A stretch of DNA of 5,573 nucleotides from CAIZGX01 sp044374295 (GCA_044374295.1 JBILOU010000091.1:1-5573); one strand, 5' to 3'. Counted from the first letter of the stretch, positions 1 to 5,207 are shown. Made by a program: numbers and translations. Notes: generated by a model from the letters alone, not told the origin.

Positions 1-26
1 AGGTTTTCCAATTATGAAATAGGAAT

Positions 27-76
27 AAAATCTTCGATTTTCCAATTACGTAGTTGGAACAACGTAGTTCAACGTT
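27..76. repeat. Short hairpin cluster downstream of the 196-aa gene
   Basis: Three small inverted repeats follow one another. At 27-41 a 6-bp stem (AAAATC / GATTTT) closes a TTC loop. At 42-57 a 16-base near-palindrome centred on TACGTA has one T-G mismatch. At 61-69 AAC-GTA-GTT is a triloop hairpin. AACGTT (71-76) is a further palindrome touching the stop codon of the gene that ends at 76. The design resembles the arrays at 1664-1828 and 2260-2330 but is less regular. On the minus strand the 27-41 hairpin ends in GATTTTATT, so it could serve as a weak transcription end for the operon. Confidence 0.6.
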
Positions 77-666
77 TAGCTTTTAATTTTCAACTCCTCA
101 TAACCAATAATCCCCGAACCATAAGCGCAGCGGCATTCATTCTTTTTGGTGTCGACCCACATCATGTGTCTGCTTTTATGGAAAAGGCAAGACGCCGTCC
201 AAGTGTCTGAGTTGAAACTCGAGGGTGAAGGTGAATATCCGAGACGAACGAGTTCTTGTACAATGGGCGCGTTCTTGCGCTGCGCTACCAATCGAATCTG
301 CTCTTCTTTACGCTTCTTTTCTTCAATGAAAAAATCGAAAGCCTCTTTCGAAATAACGGTGCTACTGACAAAAGAGATGCTTCCATTGAAGCCTCCGCAA
401 TTGGCAGCCCAATACGCACAGAATTTCTGAAGCAAATTGGCATTCGACAAATCTTCTTCTGTGAGTAATTTCCGCAAGTTTAACTTATCGTCCTCGTGAG
501 GCGATCCTTCCAGTTCGATGCATTTCGAATAGATACCCAATCCTTCGGGGCCTTCAAAAAGGAAATACGTTTCCACCCATTCAATGGGATTGAACTCGTG
601 TTTCAATTGTAAGAATTCAGTATTCAATTTATCTTTAAACCACGAGATATTTTCTGTATTTTTCAT
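76..666 (-). CDS. Hypothetical protein with C-terminal CHC2-like zinc-binding motif
   Basis: This 196-aa protein is the last gene of the minus-strand operon, starting 18 bases after the preceding stop. Residues 1-110 are soluble and mixed in character, with no signal peptide or membrane segment. Residues 114-132 are charged and helical, rich in K, E and R. The end carries C160-x2-H163, then H167, then C178-x-C180. This resembles the zinc ribbon at the start of DnaG-type primases (CHC2: Cys-x2-His, about 16 residues, Cys-x2-Cys), although the last pair is one residue closer and the following glycine motif is weak (YGSGIIGYEEL). Zinc or nucleic-acid binding is an inference; there is no primase catalytic domain. 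The start ATG is preceded by AATTAAAAAAA, a typical Bacteroidota start context. The stop codon abuts the hairpin cluster at 27-76. Confidence 0.8.
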   Translation of the reverse strand: MKNTENISWFKDKLNTEFLQLKHEFNPIEWVETYFLFEGPEGLGIYSKCIELEGSPHEDDKLNLRKLLTEEDLSNANLLQKFCAYWAANCGGFNGSISFVSSTVISKEAFDFFIEEKKRKEEQIRLVAQRKNAPIVQELVRLGYSPSPSSFNSDTWTASCLFHKSRHMMWVDTKKNECRCAYGSGIIGYEELKIKS

Positions 667-684
667 TTTTTTTAATTGATTTAA

Positions 685-1101
685 TTAAGAAATAAAATGT
701 GAATTACCCATTGCAATAATCTCTTTACGACTATTCACCAATGTTCCTCCAGATGGAATGGAAGGCGAAAATCGAATCTCGTTTTCTTCATAATAGTAGG
801 CTTGGTTTGGTGACAAGACCACACACAGTCTGTGATTACGATTGTTCTTGGTGTCGAGACTTTGCTTGTATTCACTTGCGATGTTTAACAGCTTTGGAAA
901 GTTATCGATATTGTTTTCGAAATTCGATTCAATATTAATTCCGATTAATTCGTTGTTTTTTTTCGGATGGAAATGAATGGGTTCCTGCAAATAAATCGCA
1001 TAGTGCAAGCGCACGATAATGTATGGGAATTGGCCATGACCTTTTGCAATGCTTTGGGATGAAAGAGAAAATCCTATTTCATCGTTTTTTGAATTACTCA
1101 T
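685..1101 (-). CDS. Hypothetical protein, 138 aa
   Basis: I do not recognise this protein. It has no signal peptide or membrane helix and looks like a small soluble mixed alpha/beta protein. Residues 25-45 alternate hydrophobic and polar residues (PYIIVRLHYAIYLQEPIHFH), as in a beta hairpin. Residues 60-90 are Asn/Lys-rich and probably helical, and residues 91-112 include a short hydrophobic strand (RLCVVLSP) followed by three tyrosines. The C-terminal part contains PSGGT. Its ATG overlaps the stop of the upstream 122-aa gene by four bases (ATGA), which implies translational coupling and membership of the same operon. The next gene begins 18 bases beyond its stop. It may partner the 122-aa protein, but nothing in the sequence says what either does. 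Confidence 0.75.
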   Translation of the reverse strand: MSNSKNDEIGFSLSSQSIAKGHGQFPYIIVRLHYAIYLQEPIHFHPKKNNELIGINIESNFENNIDNFPKLLNIASEYKQSLDTKNNRNHRLCVVLSPNQAYYYEENEIRFSPSIPSGGTLVNSRKEIIAMGNSHFIS

Positions 1102-1466
1102 GACTTTGATTTTTTAGATAATTGAATGGATTTAATTTTCTTCAGTTCGAAGGGAAGCGGAAACGGAATGAACAAGACGAGCTTGCATTGCGAATGCACT
1201 GCGAAATCGCCAATCTGTCTGTTAATGCAATAGGTTGCACTTTTCGGACTGAAGTCGTCTTTTAAATGCAGCAGCACGCAGTCTGGCATTTTGGAGAGAT
1301 TCAGCGTAGACACCAAAGCTTCATGCGTGAAGTGCAGCAGCAGTGGGAATTTGTTTTCATTGAGCAGCGAAGGCACATCAATGAATGTGTTGTTGAGGAT
1401 AACCTCGTTCGGGACGAACGTGATTTCGTGTCCCGACTTCAAGCGAACGACAAGTTGCTTTTCCAT
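1098..1466 (-). CDS. Hypothetical protein, 122 aa
   Basis: Unrecognised small soluble protein. The N-terminus (MEKQLVVRLKSGHEITFVPNEVIL) looks like a beta-hairpin of the kind seen in small barrel folds, and residues 95-106 form a strongly hydrophobic strand rich in Phe and Pro (KLVLFIPFPLPF). The C-terminus is basic (residues 109-122, KKIKSIQLSKKSKS). Cysteines at 63, 80 and 94 form no recognisable metal motif. It ends in TGA inside the ATGA overlap with the 138-aa gene. It starts 16 bases after the stop of a likely small gene (1483-1608), placing it second in a run of four minus-strand genes driven from the promoter at 1615-1647. The ATG is preceded by AATACTTTTTTGT, without a Shine-Dalgarno sequence. 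Confidence 0.75.
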   Translation of the reverse strand: MEKQLVVRLKSGHEITFVPNEVILNNTFIDVPSLLNENKFPLLLHFTHEALVSTLNLSKMPDCVLLHLKDDFSPKSATYCINRQIGDFAVHSQCKLVLFIPFPLPFELKKIKSIQLSKKSKS

Positions 1467-1482
1467 ACAAAAAAGTATTTAG

Positions 1483-1608
1483 TTAAACATTAAACTTCTT
1501 TGTACTTCGATCTAAAAAAGGGTTGATACGTTTGTTTTTGGCTTGAGGCCCGTATTGTTTTACCACCGTGGTGTCTTCACTCGGTTGGTACCATTTAAGG
1601 TTCGAAAT
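1483..1608 (-). CDS. Probable small gene or gene remnant without an ATG start
   Basis: A 41-codon stretch reads like a real protein: residues NLKWYQPSEDTTVV near its start, YGPQAKNKRINPFLD in the middle and STKKFNV at the end, then TAA at 1485-1483. Composition is balanced, unlike the Phe/Lys/Ile-rich nonsense of random A/T-rich frames. The frame stays open back to a TAA at 1659-1657, but contains no ATG. Possible starts are ATT at 1608 or TTG at 1617, and the TTG lies inside the -7 promoter box, so it would not be transcribed from that promoter. Either this is a gene with an unusual, near-leaderless start, or it is the C-terminal remnant of a longer gene truncated near the hairpin array. It sits 16 bases before the 122-aa gene, the spacing expected of an operon member. 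Function unknown. Confidence 0.45.
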   Translation of the reverse strand: MSNLKWYQPSEDTTVVKQYGPQAKNKRINPFLDRSTKKFNV

Positions 1609-1614
1609 ACGTTG

Positions 1615-1647
1615 CAAACATAAATAAAAAATTATTTGCTGTGCAAA
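1615..1647 (-). promoter_or_regulatory. Bacteroidota-type promoter for the minus-strand operon
   Basis: On the minus strand TTTG (1647-1644) is followed after 21 bases by TATGTTTG (1622-1615). This matches the -33 TTTG and -7 TAnnTTTG boxes of the primary Bacteroidota sigma factor; the spacer is at the long end of the usual range. The expected start is about 1609-1610, giving a leader of about 140 bases before the 122-aa gene, or almost none before the small frame at 1483-1608. Confidence 0.55.
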
Positions 1648-1663
1648 TATTTTTTTTTAGAAT

Positions 1664-1695
1664 GTCGAAGACGAATGTTGCGTTGCAACGAATGT
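1664..1695 (+). repeat. Left copy of a 32-base direct repeat flanking the 142-aa gene
   Basis: This block has the same stems and spacers as 2292-2323: stem GTC/GAC, spacer GAAT, stem GTTGC/GCAAC, spacer GAAT, then GT. Only the loop triplets differ: GAA and GTT here, TTC and GAA in the right copy. The two copies are in the same orientation, 628 bp apart. Confidence 0.85.
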
Positions 1696-1828
1696 GCAAG
1701 CACGAATGCTTCGCGAGGGTCTTCGACGAGGGCAACTTCGTTGCGATTGGTTATCACGAAGTGTCATCCAACTTCGTTGGTCATCGGCTTCGCCGTCATC
1801 ACAACGTGTTGTGTCATCCGCTTCGCGG
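1664..1828. repeat. Tandem array of eleven minihairpins with 4-base spacers
   Basis: Eleven perfect short inverted repeats follow one another at 1664-1672, 1677-1689, 1694-1703, 1708-1714, 1719-1727, 1732-1744, 1755-1763, 1768-1780, 1785-1795, 1800-1813 and 1818-1828. Stems are 2-6 bp. Loops are TTC six times, GAA twice, then GTT, AA and GT. Spacers are GAAT three times (a fourth precedes the first unit), GAGG twice, one irregular 10-base stretch at 1745-1754, then TCAT four times. No two stems need be alike (GTC, GTTGC, CCAAC, CGGC, CCGC, CACAAC), yet each is fully complementary. The last unit ends one base before the stop codon of the 142-aa gene. No protein is plausibly encoded here; open frames across it are by-products of the absence of stops. 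Confidence 0.9.
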
Positions 1829-2257
1829 TTAGTCCTTCATATAACTCAACACTATCATCTTCCGATTCAAGATGAATTTTTCAGGATCACGAAATCTGGC
1901 ACATTCAGAGATGTCGATAATCTGTCCTCTTCGAACCACAATGACAAACGAAATTCGATAAGAAGATCTATTGCCAACAAATTCAATGGCTCTGCTCAAA
2001 TAATTCTCACATCCTTTTCCTAAGCAAGTGCCATAGGTTTCAAATAATCGGTCGTCTGAATATCCTTTGAACAAATCAAATGCACGCGACAGTCTTCTAA
2101 TAAATTCCGCTTTTGGAAGATCCATGTACTTTTCTTTTTCCAAGATCATATCAATCATTTCAAGATCCATTAAATGGAAGAAATGAACAAATGCATCGCG
2201 CTGGCTCATTGGGGCGTTTTCTCTCTTACTAGCGGTTGAAAAAAGTGATAGTTGCAT
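1829..2257 (-). CDS. Hypothetical protein bracketed by hairpin arrays, 142 aa
   Basis: Soluble protein without signal peptide or membrane segment. Residues 20-65 are helical (FVHFFHLMDLEMIDMILE, then EFIRRLSRAFDLFKGY). The second half looks like beta strands: C78-x4-C83, then IEFVGN (91-96), ISFVIVVRRGQIIDISEC (102-119), with a third cysteine at 119. The pattern of a paired-cysteine turn, an FVGN strand and a final DI-x-EC strand recalls an uncharacterised Bacteroidota family, but that is from memory. The cysteines could bind metal or form a redox pair. Met17 is a possible alternative start at 2209. With the start at 2257 the coding region begins three bases after one hairpin array, and its TAA directly follows the other. 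This exact framing suggests a mobile or shuffled cassette. No promoter is evident between 2260 and 2400. Confidence 0.8.
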   Translation of the reverse strand: MQLSLFSTASKRENAPMSQRDAFVHFFHLMDLEMIDMILEKEKYMDLPKAEFIRRLSRAFDLFKGYSDDRLFETYGTCLGKGCENYLSRAIEFVGNRSSYRISFVIVVRRGQIIDISECARFRDPEKFILNRKMIVLSYMKD

Positions 2258-2259
2258 CT

Positions 2260-2330
2260 TTTACGAAGTAAACAATGTGCTTTGCACGATAGTCTTCGAC
2301 GAATGTTGCGAAGCAACGAATGTCTTTGAC
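2260..2330. repeat. Second minihairpin array, five units
   Basis: Five perfect short inverted repeats lie at 2260-2272 (stem TTTAC, loop GAA), 2277-2287 (stem GTGC, loop TTT), 2292-2300 (stem GTC, loop TTC), 2305-2317 (stem GTTGC, loop GAA) and 2322-2330 (stem GTC, loop TTT). All four spacers are exactly four bases: CAAT, GATA, GAAT, GAAT. A weaker sixth unit, GAC-GGT-GTC, overlaps the end at 2328-2336. The design matches the array at 1664-1828, and the array ends two bases upstream of the ATG of the 142-aa gene. Any transcript of that gene starting further upstream would carry all five hairpins in its leader. Confidence 0.9.
2292..2323 (+). repeat. Right copy of the 32-base direct repeat
   Basis: Partner of 1664-1695. 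Stems and GAAT spacers are identical over 26 positions; only the two loop triplets differ (TTC and GAA here). GAA to TTC in the first unit is what inversion of that single hairpin would give. Confidence 0.85.
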
Positions 2331-2802
2331 GGTGTCGTAAAAAGCAGGTTAAAAAAATATTTGGGAAGTCGAATGTAGAATGAAAAAATGCAATTAAAGT
2401 GCACTTGAATTAATTTTTTTTCTGTCTGAAATTTTATGAACAGCGCCAATAAAATCCGAAAAGTGAATGTGAATAAAAATAGTTTTTTCAAGATTGAAAA
2501 GGGAAGCAGAATGATTTGGAAATGTCATGGAACTGACAAAAAATTTTTCGGCATGAATTTTCTTGTCGCGGTTTTGTGCTGAAAACTTCTTTTGGAGGCC
2601 TTGTGCTTTTTAGGAAGATTTGTAACAACCTATTTTGAAAAACAATTTTAACAGATCAGCTTCAGTGTGCAGAACCTTTGCGCTGTTTGAGTATTTCTTT
2701 GGGTTGAATGAATGTTTCTGAGAAATAACAAGGTTTTAATAAGTTGAAATATGAATAGAGCAAAAGGAATTTTGCTTTGTCAAATAAATTGAGAATATTG
2801 AA
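2331..2802. other. Gene-poor A/T-rich interval
   Basis: About 470 bp without a convincing gene. Frames here are short or have the Phe/Lys/Ile-rich composition of A/T-rich noncoding DNA. I could not find a good TTTG / TAnnTTTG pair for either the minus-strand gene to the left or the plus-strand operon to the right, although both should be transcribed from here. Near-matches ending in TTTG (around 2620, 2681 and 2702) each break the consensus. Confidence 0.6.
2757..2778 (+). promoter_or_regulatory. Possible leader hairpin before the lipoprotein gene
   Basis: A 7-bp stem, AGCAAAA / TTTTGCT (2759-2776), closes a GGAA loop, which in RNA would be a GNRA tetraloop. A G-U and an A-U pair extend it to 2757-2778. 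It lies 24 bases before the ATG at 2803. It may affect mRNA stability or translation, but could be chance in A/T-rich DNA. Confidence 0.3.
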
Positions 2803-3600
2803 ATGGAATTAATTAATTCAAGAAAGTCGAAGTTGGGAACGGGCCCAGCAATTGCTTTATTGCTGATTTTATTTTCTGGGTGCAATACACCTCCTTCAAT
2901 TGAAGAGACTGTGGCTGCATTGAAGAATATGCAGCCGGCACAGTCGGAAAGACCCTCAACTGAAAACAATCAAATTGACAACTCAAGTCAAATGGACAGC
3001 CGCAATGCGCCTCTCGATTCAGTTACTTATTGGAAAATGGTAAGAGACTCATGCCCCGAATTGTTTCGAAAAGTTCCATTGAGTCCATATGAGGCATACG
3101 ACAAATGTAAGTCGGGATACATGATTGGTTGGGGATGCGAAGTGGGTATGGATGATTACTTTCAGATGTATGCCAAAGTTCTGCGGAAGAAAAGTGGTAA
3201 AGCAATGGAACCCTTTCGTCAATCCACATTAGAAGCTATGCAGTTGTTGTATTTTATTGCGAATAAGTTGTCGGGAGGAGGAACGTTTTATTCACACATG
3301 CTAGCGAGATCAGAAGGAGAGATTGAATTCAGTTTATACAAGTTTGAGCAAGGTGAGATGGATTTTAGTGATTTAGATTTCGATAAAGAACGCAGCGCAT
3401 TGTTTCGAAAATGGAAGAGAAACATTCATAAGTCAATAACGAGAGACGGCAGCACGAATTTCACTGAAATGACAGATGCAGATTTAGAAAAGCAACTTTT
3501 AGATTCGTTGTCGCGAATGAAGTCTTTGGTGAAAACGCCTTTTACCTTGACCTATCTCGATGAATTCGGACACAGATTCTATTCTGACTTAAAATTTTAA
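2803..3600 (+). CDS. Predicted lipoprotein of unknown function, 265 aa
   Basis: The N-terminus is a lipoprotein signal: a basic stretch (RKSK, 7-10), a hydrophobic core (AIALLLILF, 16-24) and a lipobox FSGC with the acylated cysteine at 27. Phe at -3 is less common than Leu but accepted. The mature protein has a Gln/Ser/Asn-rich linker (residues 41-70), then a largely helical domain from about 72 to the end. Cys84, Cys102 and Cys112 could form a disulphide in the periplasm. Tyrosines and a glycine run (LSGGGTFYSH, 156-165) stand out, but I recognise no family. It should be anchored in the inner or outer membrane. The gene opens a plus-strand operon; the next start is 10 bases after its stop. 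The ATG follows GAATATTGAA, and 265 aa is the whole open span from the first Met. Confidence 0.85.
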   Translation: MELINSRKSKLGTGPAIALLLILFSGCNTPPSIEETVAALKNMQPAQSERPSTENNQIDNSSQMDSRNAPLDSVTYWKMVRDSCPELFRKVPLSPYEAYDKCKSGYMIGWGCEVGMDDYFQMYAKVLRKKSGKAMEPFRQSTLEAMQLLYFIANKLSGGGTFYSHMLARSEGEIEFSLYKFEQGEMDFSDLDFDKERSALFRKWKRNIHKSITRDGSTNFTEMTDADLEKQLLDSLSRMKSLVKTPFTLTYLDEFGHRFYSDLKF

Positions 3601-3610
3601 ATAAAAAAAT

Positions 3611-4276
3611 ATGAACGCGGAAATAGTCATAGTCCTTAAAATATTGGTTTTGCTCACACTAGTTGCGGCGCGTTACCACGATCGGATTCGAAATTTTAAG
3701 TTCGGTGACATGAAAGTCCCAAAACCTAAAAAAGAACGCATGAAAAAAGTAATGATTTTTTTGAAGCGCACGTGGCGCTTTTGGAATCCTGGAAAGGCAG
3801 ATGTGCGGGTGCACAATGATTTAATTAAATTATTAGACAAAAGAAAACTTCGTTACAGTGTGGTTTCGCACAACAAGAATATTGAAGTCGGATTCGATTG
3901 TGAAAATGGACATAGGTATCAAGTTGCTTGTTCCATTGAATCGAAGAACCATTTGTGTTTTTATGTTTCGTTTACACACACGCTTGTTCCTGAAGCCTAT
4001 GACAGATTGTGTCACTTGGGACAGTTGTTCAACGACCGAATGTCAGATGTCACGTTGCAGTTGAACATGGAGGGAGGAAGTTTGCATTTGTTTTCGAGTA
4101 TACCCATGGATTACGCACAAGTTCGTCCCGAAGTGGTTGATAACAGGATGTACAATCTAACAAGATTTGCAACCGATGTCTCATGGGCTTTCGATAAGTT
4201 GCTAAAGACAGACGAGGAAGCTGTCTTTGTCTTTGCCGAGTTGGTGGAAAAGTTGAATGCTGAAAAAGACAATTAA
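3611..4276 (+). CDS. Membrane-anchored protein with possible YbjN-like domain
   Basis: Residues 4-20 (EIVIVLKILVLLTLVAA) form one membrane helix, probably an uncleaved anchor, since there is no lipobox cysteine and no clear signal-peptidase site. Residues 21-62 are strongly basic (KVPKPKKERMKK), consistent with a cytoplasmic position by the positive-inside rule. Residues 67-200 have the layout of YbjN / type III chaperone-like folds: helix (NDLIKLLDKR), strands (RYSVVSH, IEVGFDC, YQVACSIE, LCFYVSFTH), helix with an asparagine (LGQLFNDRM), strands (VTLQLNMEG, SLHLFSSI), and a long final helix (RMYNLTRFATDVSWAFDKLL). That assignment is by pattern only. Such domains usually bind proteins or act as regulators. 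The gene lies 10 bases after the lipoprotein gene and probably works with it at the envelope. Confidence 0.8.
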   Translation: MNAEIVIVLKILVLLTLVAARYHDRIRNFKFGDMKVPKPKKERMKKVMIFLKRTWRFWNPGKADVRVHNDLIKLLDKRKLRYSVVSHNKNIEVGFDCENGHRYQVACSIESKNHLCFYVSFTHTLVPEAYDRLCHLGQLFNDRMSDVTLQLNMEGGSLHLFSSIPMDYAQVRPEVVDNRMYNLTRFATDVSWAFDKLLKTDEEAVFVFAELVEKLNAEKDN

Positions 4277-4317
4277 GGGACAAGAGAATTGAATTGGTAG
4301 CTTCACAGAACTCGAAT

Positions 4318-4632
4318 ATGAAGAAAAACATTTCAATTTTACCACCACCTGAAGACTCTCCTTTTTTATTTAAGATCATTCAATTGGATATATCTTATCC
4401 TTTACCGGAAGTCAGTGAAAAGGACAGAAGCATTTTCAAAAGATACGCTGAAGTTATAGTCGGTGAGCACAACAGTTTTAATCAATTGGAAATCCAACTT
4501 AGGGATATGGAGATATTTCAAATTGATCATTCGACATCGCTTTCAGATTTTCAGCTCATGCGTAATGTTGGAGTTATTGAAAAAGTTCCAGACAAGGATA
4601 TTTATTATTTGACGGGGTCAACACCGTTCTGA
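4318..4632 (+). CDS. Hypothetical protein, 104 aa; frame probably interrupted at its end
   Basis: I chose the ATG at 4318 (protein begins MKKNISILPPPEDSP) over an in-frame TTG at 4294. There is no signal peptide or membrane segment. After a proline-rich start come a strand (FLFKIIQLDISYPLP), a helix (EKDRSIFKRYAEVIVGEH), a strand (FNQLEIQLRDMEIFQID) and a short acidic C-terminus ending in LTGSTPF. No family is recognised. The TGA at 4630-4632 is suspect. The next frame continues for 48 protein-like codons (4631-4774) and ends in an ATGA overlap with the next gene. Removing one base near 4630 would give a single protein of about 152 aa. The gene is 41 bases downstream of the YbjN-like gene and is presumably third in the operon. 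Confidence 0.65.
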   Translation: MKKNISILPPPEDSPFLFKIIQLDISYPLPEVSEKDRSIFKRYAEVIVGEHNSFNQLEIQLRDMEIFQIDHSTSLSDFQLMRNVGVIEKVPDKDIYYLTGSTPF

Positions 4633-4777
4633 TTTTCCTCTAAAATATTCTTCATCTTTCAGTCGATTTCTTGAGCCTAAAAGAGAGGTGCTAGAAATTA
4701 CAAGCTTGTCAAAACTTTACTTGGCTATATCAGAATCGGAACTTTGTGTCGAAATTTTAAAACCATTAAAAAAATGA
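4631..4777 (+). pseudogene. Frame-shifted C-terminal part of the 4318 gene
   Basis: In the frame one base on from the preceding gene, 48 codons are open from GAT at 4631 to TGA at 4775-4777. They read DFPLKYSSSFSRFLEPKREV, continue through a hydrophobic strand or helix (LEITSLSKLYLAISES) and end in EILKPLKK. Composition is protein-like, and there is no ATG to start it independently. The stop overlaps the ATG of the next gene as ATGA, a typical operon junction. The simplest reading is that the upstream gene originally ran through here and that one base has been gained near 4613-4630; GGGG at 4613-4616 and the TTC TGA junction are candidate sites. Alternatives are a sequencing error or a +1 recoding event at TTC TGA. 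Confidence 0.5.
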
Positions 4778-5187
4778 CAAAACAAATTAAGACTTACGAT
4801 TTTTATCGCGTTGAAGAGACAACACAATTAGCAGGCATTCCGATCTTGGGATTATTCGGACCGAAAAGAGACAGATGGTACATCGATCTTCCTGAATGGC
4901 AGGGGCCAAGAGCTAATCTCGAAATGGTCGCTGGTGCCGACACCATGTTAGAAGTCTTCGCAAATGGACAAGAGCGTGTGAATGTCACCTTCACGAATTA
5001 TAAAGCGCATGACTTAGAAGCCGATTTACTACTCACGCATGTCAGTGGAGGAACGTATACTGTTACTCGTTTAAATGAAAACTATTCCGACGCGCCGGAG
5101 CGAATGTGGCTGTGTGGGGTTACGAAGTTTGTATTTAACAGCGATTATCCGGAATATTTGAGTGTTAAGTATAATACTAGTCTATAG
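4774..5187 (+). CDS. Conserved-looking hypothetical protein, possibly DUF6717-like, 137 aa
   Basis: I place the start at ATG 4774 (MTKQIKTYDFYRVEE), not the upstream in-frame TTG at 4744, because of the A-rich lead (CCATTAAAAAA) and the ATGA overlap with the preceding frame. The protein is soluble and mostly beta. Blocks that look conserved are RDRWYIDLPEWQG (32-44), LEMVAGADTMLEVFA (49-63) and ERMWLCGVTKFVFNSDYPEYLSV (109-131). From memory, W-Y-I-D-L-P-E-W, the M-V-A-G-A-D-T-M run and M-W-L-C-x-V-T-K-F-V-F mark a small bacterial family of unknown function (DUF6717). That name is a recollection, not a search result. Proteins of this sort appear in accessory regions next to other orphan genes. 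It is probably the last gene of the plus-strand operon. Confidence 0.85.
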   Translation: MTKQIKTYDFYRVEETTQLAGIPILGLFGPKRDRWYIDLPEWQGPRANLEMVAGADTMLEVFANGQERVNVTFTNYKAHDLEADLLLTHVSGGTYTVTRLNENYSDAPERMWLCGVTKFVFNSDYPEYLSVKYNTSL

Positions 5188-5207
5188 GTAAGAGAAGGGA
5201 AACAATC

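Noticed and set aside
1664..1828. Set of intrinsic terminators for the 142-aa gene
   Set aside because: Most stems are 2-5 bp and none is followed by a T-run on the minus strand, so ordinary rho-independent termination does not explain the array.
1636..2023. Three overlapping plus-strand open frames across the hairpin array
   Set aside because: They arise because the palindromes contain few stop codons, and the frames extend antisense into the better-supported 142-aa gene. Composition is Arg/Ser/Cys-rich and unlike a natural protein.
1664..2330. CRISPR array
   Set aside because: No constant repeat and no unique spacers. The variable parts are palindromes of 7-14 bases and the constant part is only four bases; there are no cas genes.
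1664..2330. Integron attC sites around a gene cassette
   Set aside because: attC sites are longer imperfect palindromes with conserved core sites; neither these nor an integrase is visible. The cassette idea is kept only as a general possibility.
2261..2491. Minus-strand 76-codon frame
   Set aside because: Phe/Leu/Lys/Ile-rich translation typical of A/T-rich noncoding DNA, and it runs through the second hairpin array.
4050..4379. Minus-strand 109-codon frame opposite the YbjN-like gene
   Set aside because: Shadow of the plus-strand coding sequence, with a low-complexity Gln/Arg-rich stretch and no start context.
4741..4754. Promoter just upstream of the 137-aa gene (GAACTTTG)
   Set aside because: The first base of the -7 box mismatches, a -33 TTTG at proper spacing is missing, and the site lies inside the likely coding tail of the preceding gene.
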